DNA of 64,000 bases from Stanieria sp. NIES-3757 (GCA_002355455.1 AP017375.1:2976001-3040000); one strand, 5' to 3'. Shown: positions 34,685 through 44,139, counted from the stretch's first letter. The notes: a model not told the origin generated them from the letters alone. Numbers and translations are program-made.

Positions 34685-35310
34685 TTGTTCATTTGAGTAG
34701 TAATAAATTTTTTGCTCAAATCTAATTCTGATGGTGAAATTTCATGTCCCATTTCTAATTCATGATATTCAATTGTTAACCCAATTGCTGCTAATTCGTC
34801 TCTAGCTGTTTGGGCAGCTTGTACAGGAACTACAGGGTCATATTTACCATGTACAATCAGAGTTGGAGGTAAAAAAATGTCTTTTTGTTGGGGATGATAG
34901 TGTAAATAACCACTTAAACTACATAAAGCAGCAAAGGGAAGTGATAATCCTAAATCTAAAGCCATCGCTCCTCCTTGAGAAAAACCAGCTAAAATAGTTT
35001 TTTCTGGCGGTATTCCCGTGCTAGCTTCTAAGGATTGTAACCACTCAAATAAAATTGTTCGACTTTCTGCTAAACCATCATATTCACTAGTTTCTAAGGC
35101 ATACCAAGCTCTTCCTCCTGGTACTTGAGGATGAGGAAAAGGTGCATTGGGAAAAATATATTCAAACCCAGGCAAATTTAACATTTGAGCTAAGGGTGCT
35201 AAATCTTGTAAGTTAGCACCCCAACCATGAAGCATGACAAGTAAATTAGTTGGTTTTTCACCGTTTTCAGGAGCAAGAGCAATAGCATCTAAGGTTTTAC
35301 TGACTTTCAT
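34681..35310 (-). CDS. Alpha/beta hydrolase (carboxylesterase/phospholipase family)
   Basis: About 209 residues from the ATG at 35310; the longer frame starts with TTG. Fold landmarks: VMLHGWGANLQDLAPLA with the oxyanion HG, nucleophile GFSQGGAM, acid in VHGKYDPVVPV and catalytic His in MGHEIS. This is the pattern of the PF02230 esterases (YpfH/Est-like), soluble enzymes that cleave short acyl esters or lysophospholipids. Complete. The gene is followed on its 5' side by a roughly 1-kb gap. Confidence 0.87.
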   Translation of the reverse strand: MKVSKTLDAIALAPENGEKPTNLLVMLHGWGANLQDLAPLAQMLNLPGFEYIFPNAPFPHPQVPGGRAWYALETSEYDGLAESRTILFEWLQSLEASTGIPPEKTILAGFSQGGAMALDLGLSLPFAALCSLSGYLHYHPQQKDIFLPPTLIVHGKYDPVVPVQAAQTARDELAAIGLTIEYHELEMGHEISPSELDLSKKFITTQMNN

Positions 35311-36307
35311 ATTGGCGCAATCGCTCAAAGAATAAAGATTAAACTAGAAGTTAGCAACTGATTGAACGCATGGGGAAAAATATTTATTTTAAATTAAGAA
35401 AGTTTTCGACTAATTTAAATTTTTAGTTATATAGTGTTTTTTCTACTCTGTTAAAGCCAAAAAATAGTTTAATTTTGGTTGAGTAATTAATTGACAAACT
35501 ATTATTTAAAATATTTCTTGTTGGTCAGGAATTTTTATTTAAATAAAAAACTATTAATTAATGATTAACTTGAGTTTAATTTTAATCAACACTGATTAAC
35601 CCCAAGCTAGCATTGCTCTGAATAACACATTATTAGGTTAGGTATAAACAGCTATTGTAAACTAGAAATATTTTTTAAAGCTAAAAAATTTTAACGCTCA
35701 GGAGGTTGAAGCTTTTAATCTCACTAAATTTTAATCAAATTCACATTTTTTTTAGTTCAAGATATTTTAATTATCTCATGATTAACATAAATTTTGTCCA
35801 TTTTCAGGATAAATTAGATATCGTGAGACTAAGTCAGTCGATCAATCAAAAATAATTGACTGACAGTTCACAGTTCGTGGGACTTCGAGGTATTGGTTTT
35901 TGGGCTAATACCTCTTTCTTCTTGACAGAATATCCAATAATATTATTGACAATCTTCCGTTAATTTACTCAAGAGGTTTCAGCCAATCTGCTGATTTTTC
36001 TGGAACAAGAAATTAGAAAAAGCTTAATTTTTGCCAGTTTACTGATAGTTCGATCATATATTTTTTCTCACGAACAATCAAAGTTTAAGGTAGTCTATCC
36101 TTACAGAGGAGAATGGAATTCCCCAACTTCTGAACCAAGTTCAGGCGATTATTCCTTGCCTGCTTGGACTTTATTCAACTAACTCTCTCTTTCTTCCTAT
36201 AATAGCGACAGATGATTCAATTTAATCATAGCGATCGCAGAAAATAAGTTTTTTGACCAAAGCCATCTTCGTTCAATCTAGACAGTCAAACCAAAAATTA
36301 ATTACAG
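35311..36307. other. About 1 kb without a gene, holding several RNA-like hairpins
   Basis: No ORF over 60 codons and no tRNA found. The stretch is AT-rich up to about 35820. Then come GTCAGTC...GACTGAC (35831-35862), the terminator-like hairpin described separately, and at 36125-36170 two overlapping alternatives: CTGAAC-CAA-GTTCAG versus CCAAG..CAGGC with GCCTGCTTGG. A TATAAT at about 36198 could be the -10 box for the protease/RimK operon that starts at 36308. Confidence 0.5.
35887..35922 (+). terminator. Stem-loop with T-rich tail in the long intergenic gap
   Basis: GAGGTATT/AATACCTC (35887-35894 with 35907-35914) is followed by TTTCTTCTT. No plus-strand ORF lies before it within 1.2 kb except the 34331-34684 gene, so it may end a small untranslated RNA. 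Confidence 0.45.
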
Positions 36308-36787
36308 GTGAAACAGAATAAAGCTTATTTTCCGCATTCAAAATTTAAACAGTTACCAATTATTGGTTGGCGCGAAACAATTGCTCTACCACAACTAGGC
36401 ATCAGCCGAATCAAAGCTAAAATTGATACAGGTGCGCGGTCTTCTGCTTTACATACTTTTCATGTAGAAGAATTTCGACGAGATGGGAAACAAATGTTGC
36501 GTTTTCAAGTCCATCCTTATCAGCGAAATAGTAGACAGACTGTAACAACAGAAGCTGAACTATTAGAATATCGACAAATTAGGAATTCTGGTGGACATGC
36601 CCAGGTTAGACCTGTGGTTTTAACTACAGTAGAATTAGGTGGTCAGCAATGGCAGATCGAATTAACTTTAACTAATCGAGATGTGATGGGTTTTCGGATG
36701 TTATTAGGTCGGCAAGCGATTCGTCATCACTTTTTAGTCGATCCAGGAAAATCTTTTCTTCAAAGTTATCATCATCCAGAAAAATAG
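36308..36787 (+). CDS. RimK-associated, retropepsin-like putative zinc protease
   Basis: 159 residues, GTG start. The [10 protein letters not shown] motif (about residues 38-47) is the retropepsin-like active-site block of the family annotated as ATP-dependent zinc protease (Pfam 05618), and [15 protein letters not shown] near the C-terminus is its second conserved block. The gene lies 25 bp before rimK. Members of this family are often found beside RimK and act on or protect glutamylated targets; biochemical proof is limited. The AstE-like gene downstream completes a trio. Confidence 0.85.
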   Translation: MKQNKAYFPHSKFKQLPIIGWRETIALPQLGISRIKAKIDTGARSSALHTFHVEEFRRDGKQMLRFQVHPYQRNSRQTVTTEAELLEYRQIRNSGGHAQVRPVVLTTVELGGQQWQIELTLTNRDVMGFRMLLGRQAIRHHFLVDPGKSFLQSYHHPEK

Positions 36788-36812
36788 TAAGAGTAGAAAA
36801 AACAATTTAAAA

Positions 36813-37742
36813 ATGAAAATAGCTATTTTGTCACAAGATCCTTCTCTCTACTCTACTAAACGTCTCAAAGAAGCAGGAGAGCAACAAGGACATGATATGC
36901 GGGTAATTAATTATGTCCGCTGTTATATGAATATTACGTCCCATCGACCATCGGTTGTGTATAATGGCAAACCTTTGGAAGATTTTGATGCAATTATTCC
37001 TCGGATTGGTGCGTCAAAGACTTTTTATGGTACAGCAGTAGTACGCCAGTTTGAGATTATGGGTGTTTTTAGTATGAATGAGTCTCAGGCAATTTCTCGT
37101 TCTCGTGATAAACTGCGTTGTCTGCAAATTCTCGCTCGGGAAGGAATTGGTTTGCCTGTGACAGGATTTGCTCATGCTACCCAAGATATCGATGGTTTGA
37201 TTGAAACTGTAGGAGGCGCACCTTTAGTAATTAAATTGTTAGAAGGTACTCAAGGAATTGGTGTAGTTTTAGCTGAAACTTATCAAGCTGCTAAATCAGT
37301 AATTGAGGCTTTTCGCGGGTTAGATGCCAATATTTTAGTGCAAGAGTATATTAAAGAAGCTCAAGGCGCGGATTTACGCTGTTTTGTGGTGGGTGGTAAA
37401 GTAATCGCAGCCATGAAACGTCAAAGTGCAGAAGGCGAATTTCGTTCTAATTTACATCGGGGAGGTAAGGCAGAAAAAGTAAAATTGACTCCTGAAGAAA
37501 AAAGTACAGCAATCAGAGCAGCTAAAGCCATGGGTTTAAGTGTGGCAGGTGTGGATCTGCTTCGTTCTAATCATGGGCCGGTAGTAATGGAAGTAAATTC
37601 TTCCCCGGGGTTAGAAGGAATTGAAAAAGCTTCAGAAGTGGATGTTGCAGGCAAAATTATCGACTTTATTGCCAAAAATGCTTCCCCTACTAATAATCCC
37701 GAGCTACTCCGCAAGCGTGTACGCGATCGCATTCAATATTAA
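36813..37742 (+). CDS. rimK: RimK: ATP-grasp ligase (ribosomal protein S6 glutamyl ligase type)
   Basis: 309 residues. RimK adds glutamate residues to the C-terminus of ribosomal protein S6 and can make poly-alpha-glutamate. N-terminal [21 protein letters not shown], the ATP-grasp region [21 protein letters not shown], the [15 protein letters not shown] strand and the metal-binding [15 protein letters not shown] are intact, and the length is as expected. Operon with the protease-like gene upstream; a hairpin with TTTTT follows the stop. Confidence 0.93.
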   Translation: MKIAILSQDPSLYSTKRLKEAGEQQGHDMRVINYVRCYMNITSHRPSVVYNGKPLEDFDAIIPRIGASKTFYGTAVVRQFEIMGVFSMNESQAISRSRDKLRCLQILAREGIGLPVTGFAHATQDIDGLIETVGGAPLVIKLLEGTQGIGVVLAETYQAAKSVIEAFRGLDANILVQEYIKEAQGADLRCFVVGGKVIAAMKRQSAEGEFRSNLHRGGKAEKVKLTPEEKSTAIRAAKAMGLSVAGVDLLRSNHGPVVMEVNSSPGLEGIEKASEVDVAGKIIDFIAKNASPTNNPELLRKRVRDRIQY

Positions 37743-37785
37743 GGTAAAATCATAAGTTACTTTGCTACTAAAGGTGGCAAACTTG

Positions 37786-37812
37786 CGCGGTTTTAACAAA
37801 AGCCGTGTTTTT
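37786..37812 (+). terminator. Probable terminator after rimK
   Basis: CGCGG-TTTT-aac-AAAA-g-CCGTG (37786-37807, one bulge and one G-U pair) is followed by TTTTT. It would separate rimK from the AstE-like gene, or attenuate read-through. Confidence 0.55.
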
Positions 37813-37842
37813 ATTGAAACGGTCAGTTAGTTAGGATAGCAA

Positions 37843-38814
37843 TTGGAAGTCAATCTAATTGAAATTGCCAAGGAAATTATTGAACCAGGACAATTACGTC
37901 GACTCGATATCCCTGTCGGTCGTTTGCCTACTCAAACAATGTTATCTTTACCAGTTACGGTAATTAATGGCAAACAAGCAGGACCAAAATTATGGTTGAG
38001 TGCAGCTATTCATGGTGATGAACTCAATGGAGTTGAGATTATTCGTCAGGTAATCGAACAAGTTCAACCAGAAAAATTAGCTGGGACTTTGATTGCTGTC
38101 CCCATTGTTAATTTGTTTGGTTTTATCGAACAATCTCGTTATCTTCCTGACAGAAGAGATTTAAATCGTTCTTTTCCTGGTTCGGAGAATGGTTCTTTAG
38201 CTTCTCGTTTGGCTAATTTATTTATGAGGGAAATTGTCAAGCATAGTACTCATGGAATCGATCTTCATACCGCAGCCATTCATCGCATGAATTTACCCCA
38301 AATTCGTGCCAACCTGGAAGACTCAGAAACCTATCGTTGCGCTCAAGCTTTTAATGCACCGATTATGATGCACGCCACCACTAGAGATGGCTCCCTGCGT
38401 CAAGCTGCTACTAATCAAGGTATTCCCGTCTTACTTTATGAGGGAGGAGAAGCCTTACGTTTTGAACCTTCTGCTATTGGAGTAGGAGTCACGGGAGTTT
38501 TAAGGGTGATGGAATATTTGGGGATGGCTCAATTTCCCCAACTTCCACCGCCCATTTTTTCAGTAGAAATTCGACAAAGTAAATGGATCAGAGCTTTCCG
38601 TGGGGGAATTTTTCACCGCGAAGTCAGTTTAGGTGAACAGGTAGAAAAAAAACAACCATTGGGTTTTATTACTGATGCCTTTGGTGAAGATAAATCGGTG
38701 GTTCGAGCTAGCGTCAGAGGCATTGTAATTGGTTATAATCAAAACCCTTTGGTTAATCAAGGAGATGGCATGATTAATTTAGCCATTTTAGAGCGATCGC
38801 AAGAAATGCTTTAA
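37843..38814 (+). CDS. Succinylglutamate desuccinylase/aspartoacylase-family zinc deacylase
   Basis: 323 residues. Zinc-site motif H-x-x-E in SAAIHGDELNGVEII, the second His in HGIDLHTAA, an RxxxDLNR-type substrate motif (DRRDLNRSFPGS), and a C-terminal lipoyl-like beta domain (VSLGEQVEKKQPLGFI). M14-like family members cleave N-acyl or peptide bonds at Glu/Asp. The start is a TTG at 37843 with AGGA about 9 bases before it; no ATG gives the full N-terminus. Presence after RimK and its associated protease suggests a joint pathway on glutamate-containing peptides. Confidence 0.85.
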   Translation: MEVNLIEIAKEIIEPGQLRRLDIPVGRLPTQTMLSLPVTVINGKQAGPKLWLSAAIHGDELNGVEIIRQVIEQVQPEKLAGTLIAVPIVNLFGFIEQSRYLPDRRDLNRSFPGSENGSLASRLANLFMREIVKHSTHGIDLHTAAIHRMNLPQIRANLEDSETYRCAQAFNAPIMMHATTRDGSLRQAATNQGIPVLLYEGGEALRFEPSAIGVGVTGVLRVMEYLGMAQFPQLPPPIFSVEIRQSKWIRAFRGGIFHREVSLGEQVEKKQPLGFITDAFGEDKSVVRASVRGIVIGYNQNPLVNQGDGMINLAILERSQEML

Positions 38815-38829
38815 AAGATTGATTACAAA

Positions 38830-39438
38830 CTATTCAAATAATAGCTGTAGATAGTAGCGAAATTGCCTGGTTGTTCTGGCAAGCAACTCTACATCTTGTA
38901 ACGATTTTGATAAGATAAATCCTCCTTCAATAATGCACATAATTGTTTCTGACATCTCTGTAGGATTGACCTCCACTTTCGGAGTATATTTTTTCATAAT
39001 TCTTTCAATGCGATGTTCATAAATGGCTCCCCACTTTTTGAAGCTCTCGGCAATGAACTCCTTAATTTCTTGATCAAACTGTTGACTTTCGTAGATATAA
39101 GAAGCGAATACACAACCTGCGGGTGGTTCGTTGAGTGCTTCAATAAATTCTTCAAATAATTTTAGGAAAATTAGCATTGACTGGAGCGGATCGTCACTAA
39201 GTTCATCGGCTCGCTTTGAAAACTTCTCAAACAGTTGATAATCTTGTGCTGCATATCTTTCTACTAAGGCGCGAGCTAGTTCTGCTTTGCTTTTGAAATG
39301 ATAAAAAAATGCTCCTTTAGTAATTCCCGTTGCTGCAAGAATTTCATCAATCGAAGTACCTGTAAAGCCTCGCTCTAGGAGTAAAGCTTCGGTGTTTACC
39401 AAAATCTGTTCTCTTGTATTTTTTCGTTTTTTTACCAT
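38830..39438 (-). CDS. TetR-family transcriptional regulator
   Basis: 202 residues. The N-terminal helix-turn-helix (TREQILVNTEALLLERGFTGTSIDEILAATGITKGAFFYHFKSKAELARAL) is a standard TetR DNA-binding domain; the rest is a helical ligand domain with a Cys in PPAGCVFASY that could sense reactive molecules. It is divergent from the OsmC-family gene over 210 bp. Two similar operator-like sites, one near each gene, suggest that it represses itself and the OsmC gene. Confidence 0.9.
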   Translation of the reverse strand: MVKKRKNTREQILVNTEALLLERGFTGTSIDEILAATGITKGAFFYHFKSKAELARALVERYAAQDYQLFEKFSKRADELSDDPLQSMLIFLKLFEEFIEALNEPPAGCVFASYIYESQQFDQEIKEFIAESFKKWGAIYEHRIERIMKKYTPKVEVNPTEMSETIMCIIEGGFILSKSLQDVELLARTTRQFRYYLQLLFE

Positions 39439-39465
39439 AGTTTTTTTGATTCATCAAAATTATTC

Positions 39466-39481
39466 TACCAACTAGTTTGTA
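39466..39481. promoter_or_regulatory. Putative TetR operator 1, before the regulator gene
   Basis: TACCAACTAGTTTGTA is a near-perfect palindrome (7 of 8 half-site positions match), 28 bp from the regulator ATG. The half-site TACCAACT recurs inverted in operator 2. Confidence 0.55.
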
Positions 39482-39606
39482 AATAAATATTGCATTTTTA
39501 ATTTGGGTTTTGAATTTAAAGACCTTATTTGGCAGGAGTTATAGCCGATATATAACAGGATAATTATTTTGTCGTATTTTATTTATTTCAGCTACAATTT
39601 TTATTA

Positions 39607-39622
39607 AACAGACCAGTTGGTA
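39607..39622. promoter_or_regulatory. Putative TetR operator 2, before the OsmC-family gene
   Basis: AACAGACCAGTTGGTA contains AGTTGGTA, the reverse complement of the TACCAACT half-site of operator 1, next to a weaker half. It lies 27 bp before the OsmC-family ATG, where a bound repressor would block transcription. Confidence 0.5.
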
Positions 39623-39648
39623 TACAAAAATATTGTGGAGAATTAACC

Positions 39649-40209
39649 ATGACTGTAACTACTCAGCAAATCACTCTTAATGGCGTAGATGTTAACTATA
39701 TCGCACAAACTATAGAAGCAATTGAGCAAGATCCGAGCATTGCCGAATTTAAATTCCGAGCTAAAAACCATTGGATTGATGGAGGACACAATCGAGCAAC
39801 TATCGACGGTTATTATGGTGCCAAGCAGGAGCATCAACGCTCTGAACCATTTGTGATGGATGCCGATGAACCACCCATTTTGGCTGGTAAAGATCTGGGT
39901 GCAAATCCTGTAGAGTATCTATTGCGGGCGTTAGCAGGCTGTTTGATGACAACAATGGTTTATCATGCTGCTGTTCGGGGAATAAAAATCGAAGAATTAG
40001 AAATGGAGCTAGAAGGGGATTTAGATTTACGAGGTTTTTTAGGATTATCTAATGAGGTTCGCAAAGGATATGAAAACATTCGTGTCAACTTTCGAGTCAA
40101 AACGGACGAGCCAAATCTAGATCGCTTAAAAGCACTCAGCAAGCTTTCCCCAGTTTACGATGTGACTGCCAATGGAACCAATATTGATATCAGTGTCGAA
40201 CGAAAATAA
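39649..40209 (+). CDS. OsmC-family protein
   Basis: 186 residues. The core EYLLRALAGCLMTTMVYHAAVRGI has the single Cys of the protein, at the place of the peroxidatic Cys of OsmC/Ohr. The second Cys of true peroxidases is replaced (KLSPVYDV instead of a C-P motif), and the LEGDLDLRGFLGL block identifies a subgroup whose activity is not settled. A GGAG-like SD precedes the ATG. It is regulated, by inference, by the divergent TetR protein. A strong terminator follows. Confidence 0.88.
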   Translation: MTVTTQQITLNGVDVNYIAQTIEAIEQDPSIAEFKFRAKNHWIDGGHNRATIDGYYGAKQEHQRSEPFVMDADEPPILAGKDLGANPVEYLLRALAGCLMTTMVYHAAVRGIKIEELEMELEGDLDLRGFLGLSNEVRKGYENIRVNFRVKTDEPNLDRLKALSKLSPVYDVTANGTNIDISVERK

Positions 40210-40235
40210 CACAATCAATTTAGTATCTACTTGTT

Positions 40236-40273
40236 AATGCCCCAAAATCTAGTTTTAAACTTGGGGCATTTTT
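40236..40273 (+). terminator. Rho-independent terminator of the OsmC-family gene
   Basis: 10-bp perfect stem AATGCCCCAA/TTGGGGCATT (40236-40245 with 40261-40270), loop of 15, followed by TTTT. It lies between two convergent genes. Confidence 0.88.
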
Positions 40274-40284
40274 GGCAAAAAACA

Positions 40285-41130
40285 TTAAAACTCATTTGAT
40301 ACTTCCAAGGGTATTTGCCCCATCGCCCCTGTGCGAAAATCATGAAGTAAAAGACGAGCTACTCTTTCTTTATCTCCTTGATAAACTTTATCTGCCAAAT
40401 CTTGGATAAAACTTTCTCCTGTAATTGCCAGAGGATCGAGATGATAACGAGATTGTAAGACTTCAGCAAAACCCAATTCTACCAATAAATCGACAAAAAC
40501 CGCAGCTACTCGTTGATTATCATAGGCAGCTTCACCAATATCATCACAAATAGCTAACTTAATTGCATCATGTTGATTTTCCAATCGCCAAGGAATCACT
40601 CCAGGGGCATCCAATAACTCAATTTCATCGGAAATTCTCACCCATTGCAACTGACGAGTTACTCCTGCTTTACGCGCACTAGCAACTGCCTTACGCCCTA
40701 CTAAACGATTAATCAAGGCAGATTTACCCACATTGGGAAAACCAATTACTACCGCCCGTACAGGACGAGGACGCATACCGCGATCGCATCGGCGTTGATT
40801 CATGGCAGCCCCTGCATCTTGAGCCGCATATTTAACTGCTTTAATTCCAGTTCCTGCTTTAGCATTTGTCCAATAAGGTTTTTCTCTTCGTTCTTTAAAC
40901 CAGGTTATCCATTCCTGTTTTACTTCGGCAGGAATCATATCAACCCGATTTAAGACTAATATTCTTGGTTTCTCCCCAATCCAATCAGCTACTTGGGGAT
41001 GATGGGAAGCAACGGGAATCCTTGCATCCAAAACTTCTAACACTACATCAACTCGTTTGAGTTGTTCTTGGAGTTGTTTTTCAGCTTTAGCAATATGACC
41101 TGGATACCATTGAATTGGAGGAGAAGACAT
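40285..41130 (-). CDS. rbgA: Ribosome biogenesis GTPase RbgA/YlqF
   Basis: 281-residue circularly permuted GTPase that acts late in 50S assembly. Motifs occur in the permuted order: G4 LNRVDM near residue 55, then G1 GFPNVGKSALINRL near residue 130 and G3 DAPGVIPW. The start MSSPPIQWYPGHIAKA is a perfect family N-terminus and the C-terminal ANTAR-like region is present. Normal length, no operon partner. Confidence 0.94.
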   Translation of the reverse strand: MSSPPIQWYPGHIAKAEKQLQEQLKRVDVVLEVLDARIPVASHHPQVADWIGEKPRILVLNRVDMIPAEVKQEWITWFKERREKPYWTNAKAGTGIKAVKYAAQDAGAAMNQRRCDRGMRPRPVRAVVIGFPNVGKSALINRLVGRKAVASARKAGVTRQLQWVRISDEIELLDAPGVIPWRLENQHDAIKLAICDDIGEAAYDNQRVAAVFVDLLVELGFAEVLQSRYHLDPLAITGESFIQDLADKVYQGDKERVARLLLHDFRTGAMGQIPLEVSNEF

Positions 41131-41270
41131 AAAAAAAAGACAATCAATAACATTTAAACAAATCTTAAGTGATTGTCGGTCTGATTGTTATTTATCATCG
41201 GACTGGATCACTTTCGCTGTTGGTGTGAGGAAAAGTTATCCATCAAACAGTGAGTATAAAGGAAAACATC

Positions 41271-42752
41271 ATGATTGCAACAGCACAGTCTGTCAAAGTC
41301 TTAGCAGCAACGCGATCGCTCTTGCCTAATATCTGTGGTTGGGAAGCAGAAATCGAACAGGTAGTAAATCACAACGAACCTATTTTTTTATCCCAGACAA
41401 ATTTAAACTTGGATCGAATAAAAGCTGGTTTTGCCTGCGCTCTTCATATGCACCAACCCACTATTCCAGCAGGGGCAAATGGAGAATTAATTAGTAATCT
41501 CCAATATATGTTTGAACATCAAGGAGAAGGTGATAATCACAACGCTAGTGTCTTTGCTTGGTGTTACAGTCGCATGGGAGATTGGATTCCCGAATTGGTT
41601 AATCATGGTTGCAATCCTCGGATTATGCTGGACTATTCTGGTAATCTTCTTTGGGGTTTACAACAAATGGGACGTAATGATGTTCTTGACAACCTCAAAA
41701 AAATTGCTTGCGACCCACAATATCAACCCTATGTTGAATTTTTAGGAACTATGTGGAGTCATGCTGTAGTTCCCTCAACTCCTATTCCTGACATTAAACT
41801 TCAAATTCAAGCTTGGCAACATTATTTTGCTGCGGTGTTTGGTTTTGATGCCCTGAAACGGGTAAAAGGCTTTTCTCCTCCAGAAATGCACCTTCCTAAC
41901 AACCCTGATACTCTGTTTGAATACATCAAAGCCCTTAAAGAATGTGGTTATCGCTGGTTAATGGTACAGGAACATTCGGTAGAAAGATTAGATGGTTCGG
42001 GATTATGGCACGATGATAAGTATGTTCCTAATCGTTTAATTGCTCGTAATTCTCACGGGGAAACTATTAGTATCACTGCTTTAATTAAAACCCAAGGTTC
42101 AGACACTAAATTAGTCGCCCAAATGCAACCTTACCACGAAGCTAAAGGTAGAGGTAAACAGCAACTGGGTAATCAGACTGTTCCTGCTTGCGTTACCCAA
42201 ATTGCTGACGGCGAAAATGGTGGTGTAATGATGAATGAATATGCCCGTGATTTTCAACCTGTTTGGCATCAAATTAAAGATAGTAATAGTGATGTGGTTG
42301 GTTTTAATGGTACAGAATACATTGAATTACTAGAAGCAGCAGGCGTAAAAAAAGAAGACTATCCTACCTGTCAAGCTGTCGGACAACATAAAATTTGGCA
42401 AAGAGTAAATCCTAATCAAGCTACCCCAGAAGCAGTAACTCAAGCAATTCAAAAGTTAAACGAAACCGATCATCAATTTCACATGGATGGGGCATCTTGG
42501 ACAAACGATCTCAGTTGGGTAAGAGGTTACGAAAATGTCCTCGAACCAATGAATCAACTTAGTGCCATGTTTCATCAAAAATACGATGCTTTGGTTACTG
42601 AAGATCCTTCTATTACTCAAACCCCTGAATATTTGGAAGCTTTGTTGTATGTAATGCTACTGGAAACTAGTTGTTTCCGTTATTGGGGACAGGGAACTTG
42701 GACAGATTATGCCAGAGAGTTATATCGACGTGGAGAAGCATTATTGAAATAA
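41271..42752 (+). CDS. Glycoside hydrolase family 57 protein
   Basis: About 493 residues. I start at the ATG at 41271 because AAAGGA lies 8 bases upstream; the GTG at 41250 is less likely. Family landmarks: ACALHMHQPTIP (motif 1 with H-x-H-Q-P), an IMLDYSGNLLWGL segment, and GFSPPEMHLP where the Glu fits the GH57 nucleophile. GH57 enzymes act on alpha-glucans (amylases, branching enzymes, 4-alpha-glucanotransferases). The exact activity is not deducible. No signal peptide, so it probably acts on cytosolic glycogen or oligosaccharides. Confidence 0.85.
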   Translation: MIATAQSVKVLAATRSLLPNICGWEAEIEQVVNHNEPIFLSQTNLNLDRIKAGFACALHMHQPTIPAGANGELISNLQYMFEHQGEGDNHNASVFAWCYSRMGDWIPELVNHGCNPRIMLDYSGNLLWGLQQMGRNDVLDNLKKIACDPQYQPYVEFLGTMWSHAVVPSTPIPDIKLQIQAWQHYFAAVFGFDALKRVKGFSPPEMHLPNNPDTLFEYIKALKECGYRWLMVQEHSVERLDGSGLWHDDKYVPNRLIARNSHGETISITALIKTQGSDTKLVAQMQPYHEAKGRGKQQLGNQTVPACVTQIADGENGGVMMNEYARDFQPVWHQIKDSNSDVVGFNGTEYIELLEAAGVKKEDYPTCQAVGQHKIWQRVNPNQATPEAVTQAIQKLNETDHQFHMDGASWTNDLSWVRGYENVLEPMNQLSAMFHQKYDALVTEDPSITQTPEYLEALLYVMLLETSCFRYWGQGTWTDYARELYRRGEALLK

Positions 42753-42757
42753 TTTAG

Positions 42758-42797
42758 TTGATTGAGAAAGTGGGCATTTGCCCACCCTCTCAATCAA
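42758..42797. terminator. Long stem-loop between convergent GH57 and aquaporin genes
   Basis: TTGATTGAGA/TCTCAATCAA (10 bp), then two mismatches, then GTGGGCA/TGCCCAC (7 bp) with a 2-base loop. No T tract follows on either strand. The inner GTGGGCA palindrome recurs at 63.58 kb, so it may be a dispersed small repeat used as a bidirectional end. Confidence 0.6.
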
Positions 42798-42807
42798 AAC
42801 AAAAAAA

Positions 42808-43593
42808 CTAGGAGATTTGTTCAAATTCGCGATCGCTCATCGCATCTGCTGCATCTTGCTCGGCTCTAGGTTCCGCAAAAACAGTGTGGTAACACCATCC
42901 TGCTAAAAGTGCGCCGAGAATAGGTGCAAACCAAAACAGCCACAACTGAGCAATGAATTCTGTACCAGCAAACAAAGCAACTCCGGTGCTCCGAGCGGGA
43001 TTGACTGAGGTTTTGGTTACTGGAATACTAATTAAATGAATCAGAGTCAATGCTAAACCAATGGCAACGGGTGCAAAGCCAGCAGGCGCACGGCGGTCTG
43101 TTGCACCTAAAATAATCATTAAAAACATAAAAGTCATGACTATTTCAGTGATTAAGCAACTTAATAAAGAATAACCGCCAGGAGAGTGCGCTCCATAACC
43201 ATTCGCTGCCATGAAATTTGAGCCAGCTAAACTAAATTCAGGATTGCCACTAGCAATCAACCAAATAATAGCTCCTCCAAGAATACCGCCAAGCACTTGA
43301 GCCACAATGTAAGGAAGTAATTCTCTACCAGAAAAACGTTTACCAGCCCATAAACCAAAGGAAACAGCAGGATTGAGGTGACAACCAGAAATATGACCGA
43401 TCGCATAAGCCATTGTCAATACACTTAAACCAAATGCTAAAGCTACCCCTACAAAGCTAATACCTAAAGGGAAATATATATCTTTTCCGATGACAGCTTT
43501 GTCAGAAGTAAATACCGCAGCAAGTACAGCACTGCCACAACCACCGAGAACTAGCCAAAAAGTTCCCATAAATTCTGCAACATACTTTTTCAT
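42808..43593 (-). CDS. aqpZ: Aquaporin Z-type water channel
   Basis: 261 residues, six membrane helices and both NPA loops (HLNPAVSF near residue 75, SVNPARST near residue 195). The selectivity-filter residues expected for water channels appear, with His in LTLIHLIS and Arg after the second NPA. An unusual C-terminal acidic tail ([19 protein letters not shown]) extends beyond the last helix. Cyanobacterial AqpZ is linked to osmotic and light-dependent volume responses. No operon partner. Confidence 0.93.
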   Translation of the reverse strand: MKKYVAEFMGTFWLVLGGCGSAVLAAVFTSDKAVIGKDIYFPLGISFVGVALAFGLSVLTMAYAIGHISGCHLNPAVSFGLWAGKRFSGRELLPYIVAQVLGGILGGAIIWLIASGNPEFSLAGSNFMAANGYGAHSPGGYSLLSCLITEIVMTFMFLMIILGATDRRAPAGFAPVAIGLALTLIHLISIPVTKTSVNPARSTGVALFAGTEFIAQLWLFWFAPILGALLAGWCYHTVFAEPRAEQDAADAMSDREFEQIS

Positions 43594-43989
43594 AATGTCT
43601 GTATATATTAGTTAATAAAGGTCTGTTATTTTGTCCCAAATATTACCTAATAATATGAGCTTTTGATTAAAACTTGATTATTTTTTAATAAGTTTTTAAT
43701 AAAGCGTAATCTACTCTTACTTTATTATGATTAGGTTAAATAAAGATCAATAATTTAAATAAATAGTTATTGGTTAATAGCAAAGTTTTTAGATATTTAA
43801 TAATTAATTTATTGTGAAAACTAATCACCAATTGTTTTTAATATCTCTTTGTTAAAATAATTTTTTGTTACATAAATTGTGTTTTTGCAAAAAAAATATT
43901 ATCAACTCGGTATTTTGATAACTCACTCAGTAATTTTGTTAGTAGCTACTTCAAATAGAGTAAATATATCAATCCTATTTGCGTCATAA

Positions 43990-44105
43990 AAGTTGTCAAG
44001 AAGCAAATGCAAAAGCCAGAAGGACGGGGCGTACAAAGTGGGGACTTAAATTCCGCACACAGCCCCTCCAGAGGGCAGAAGTTGCTTTCATGAATTATTT
44101 AGGAT
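43990..44105 (-). other. G/C-rich structured patch, possibly a decayed IS200/IS605-type element end
   Basis: In an otherwise very AT-rich gap (43594-44139) a G/C-rich island contains CCAGAAGGACGGGGCG, GTGGGGACTTAAATTCCGC and CAGCCCCTCCAGAGGGC. On the minus strand GTGCGGAATTTAAGTCCCC resembles the structured end of TnpB-type elements as I remember them. No transposase or TnpB frame is present. Assignment is weak; the upstream part (43594-43980) shows only AT-rich DNA that should hold the aquaporin promoter. Confidence 0.25.
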
Positions 44106-44139
44106 TGCTATAGATAGGTCAACTTAATTTTCAAGTAAT

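Noticed and set aside
41512-41745. 77-codon hydrophobic frame inside the GH57 gene
   Set aside because: Looks like a membrane protein but overlaps a conserved enzyme in another frame; chance product of AT-rich codons.
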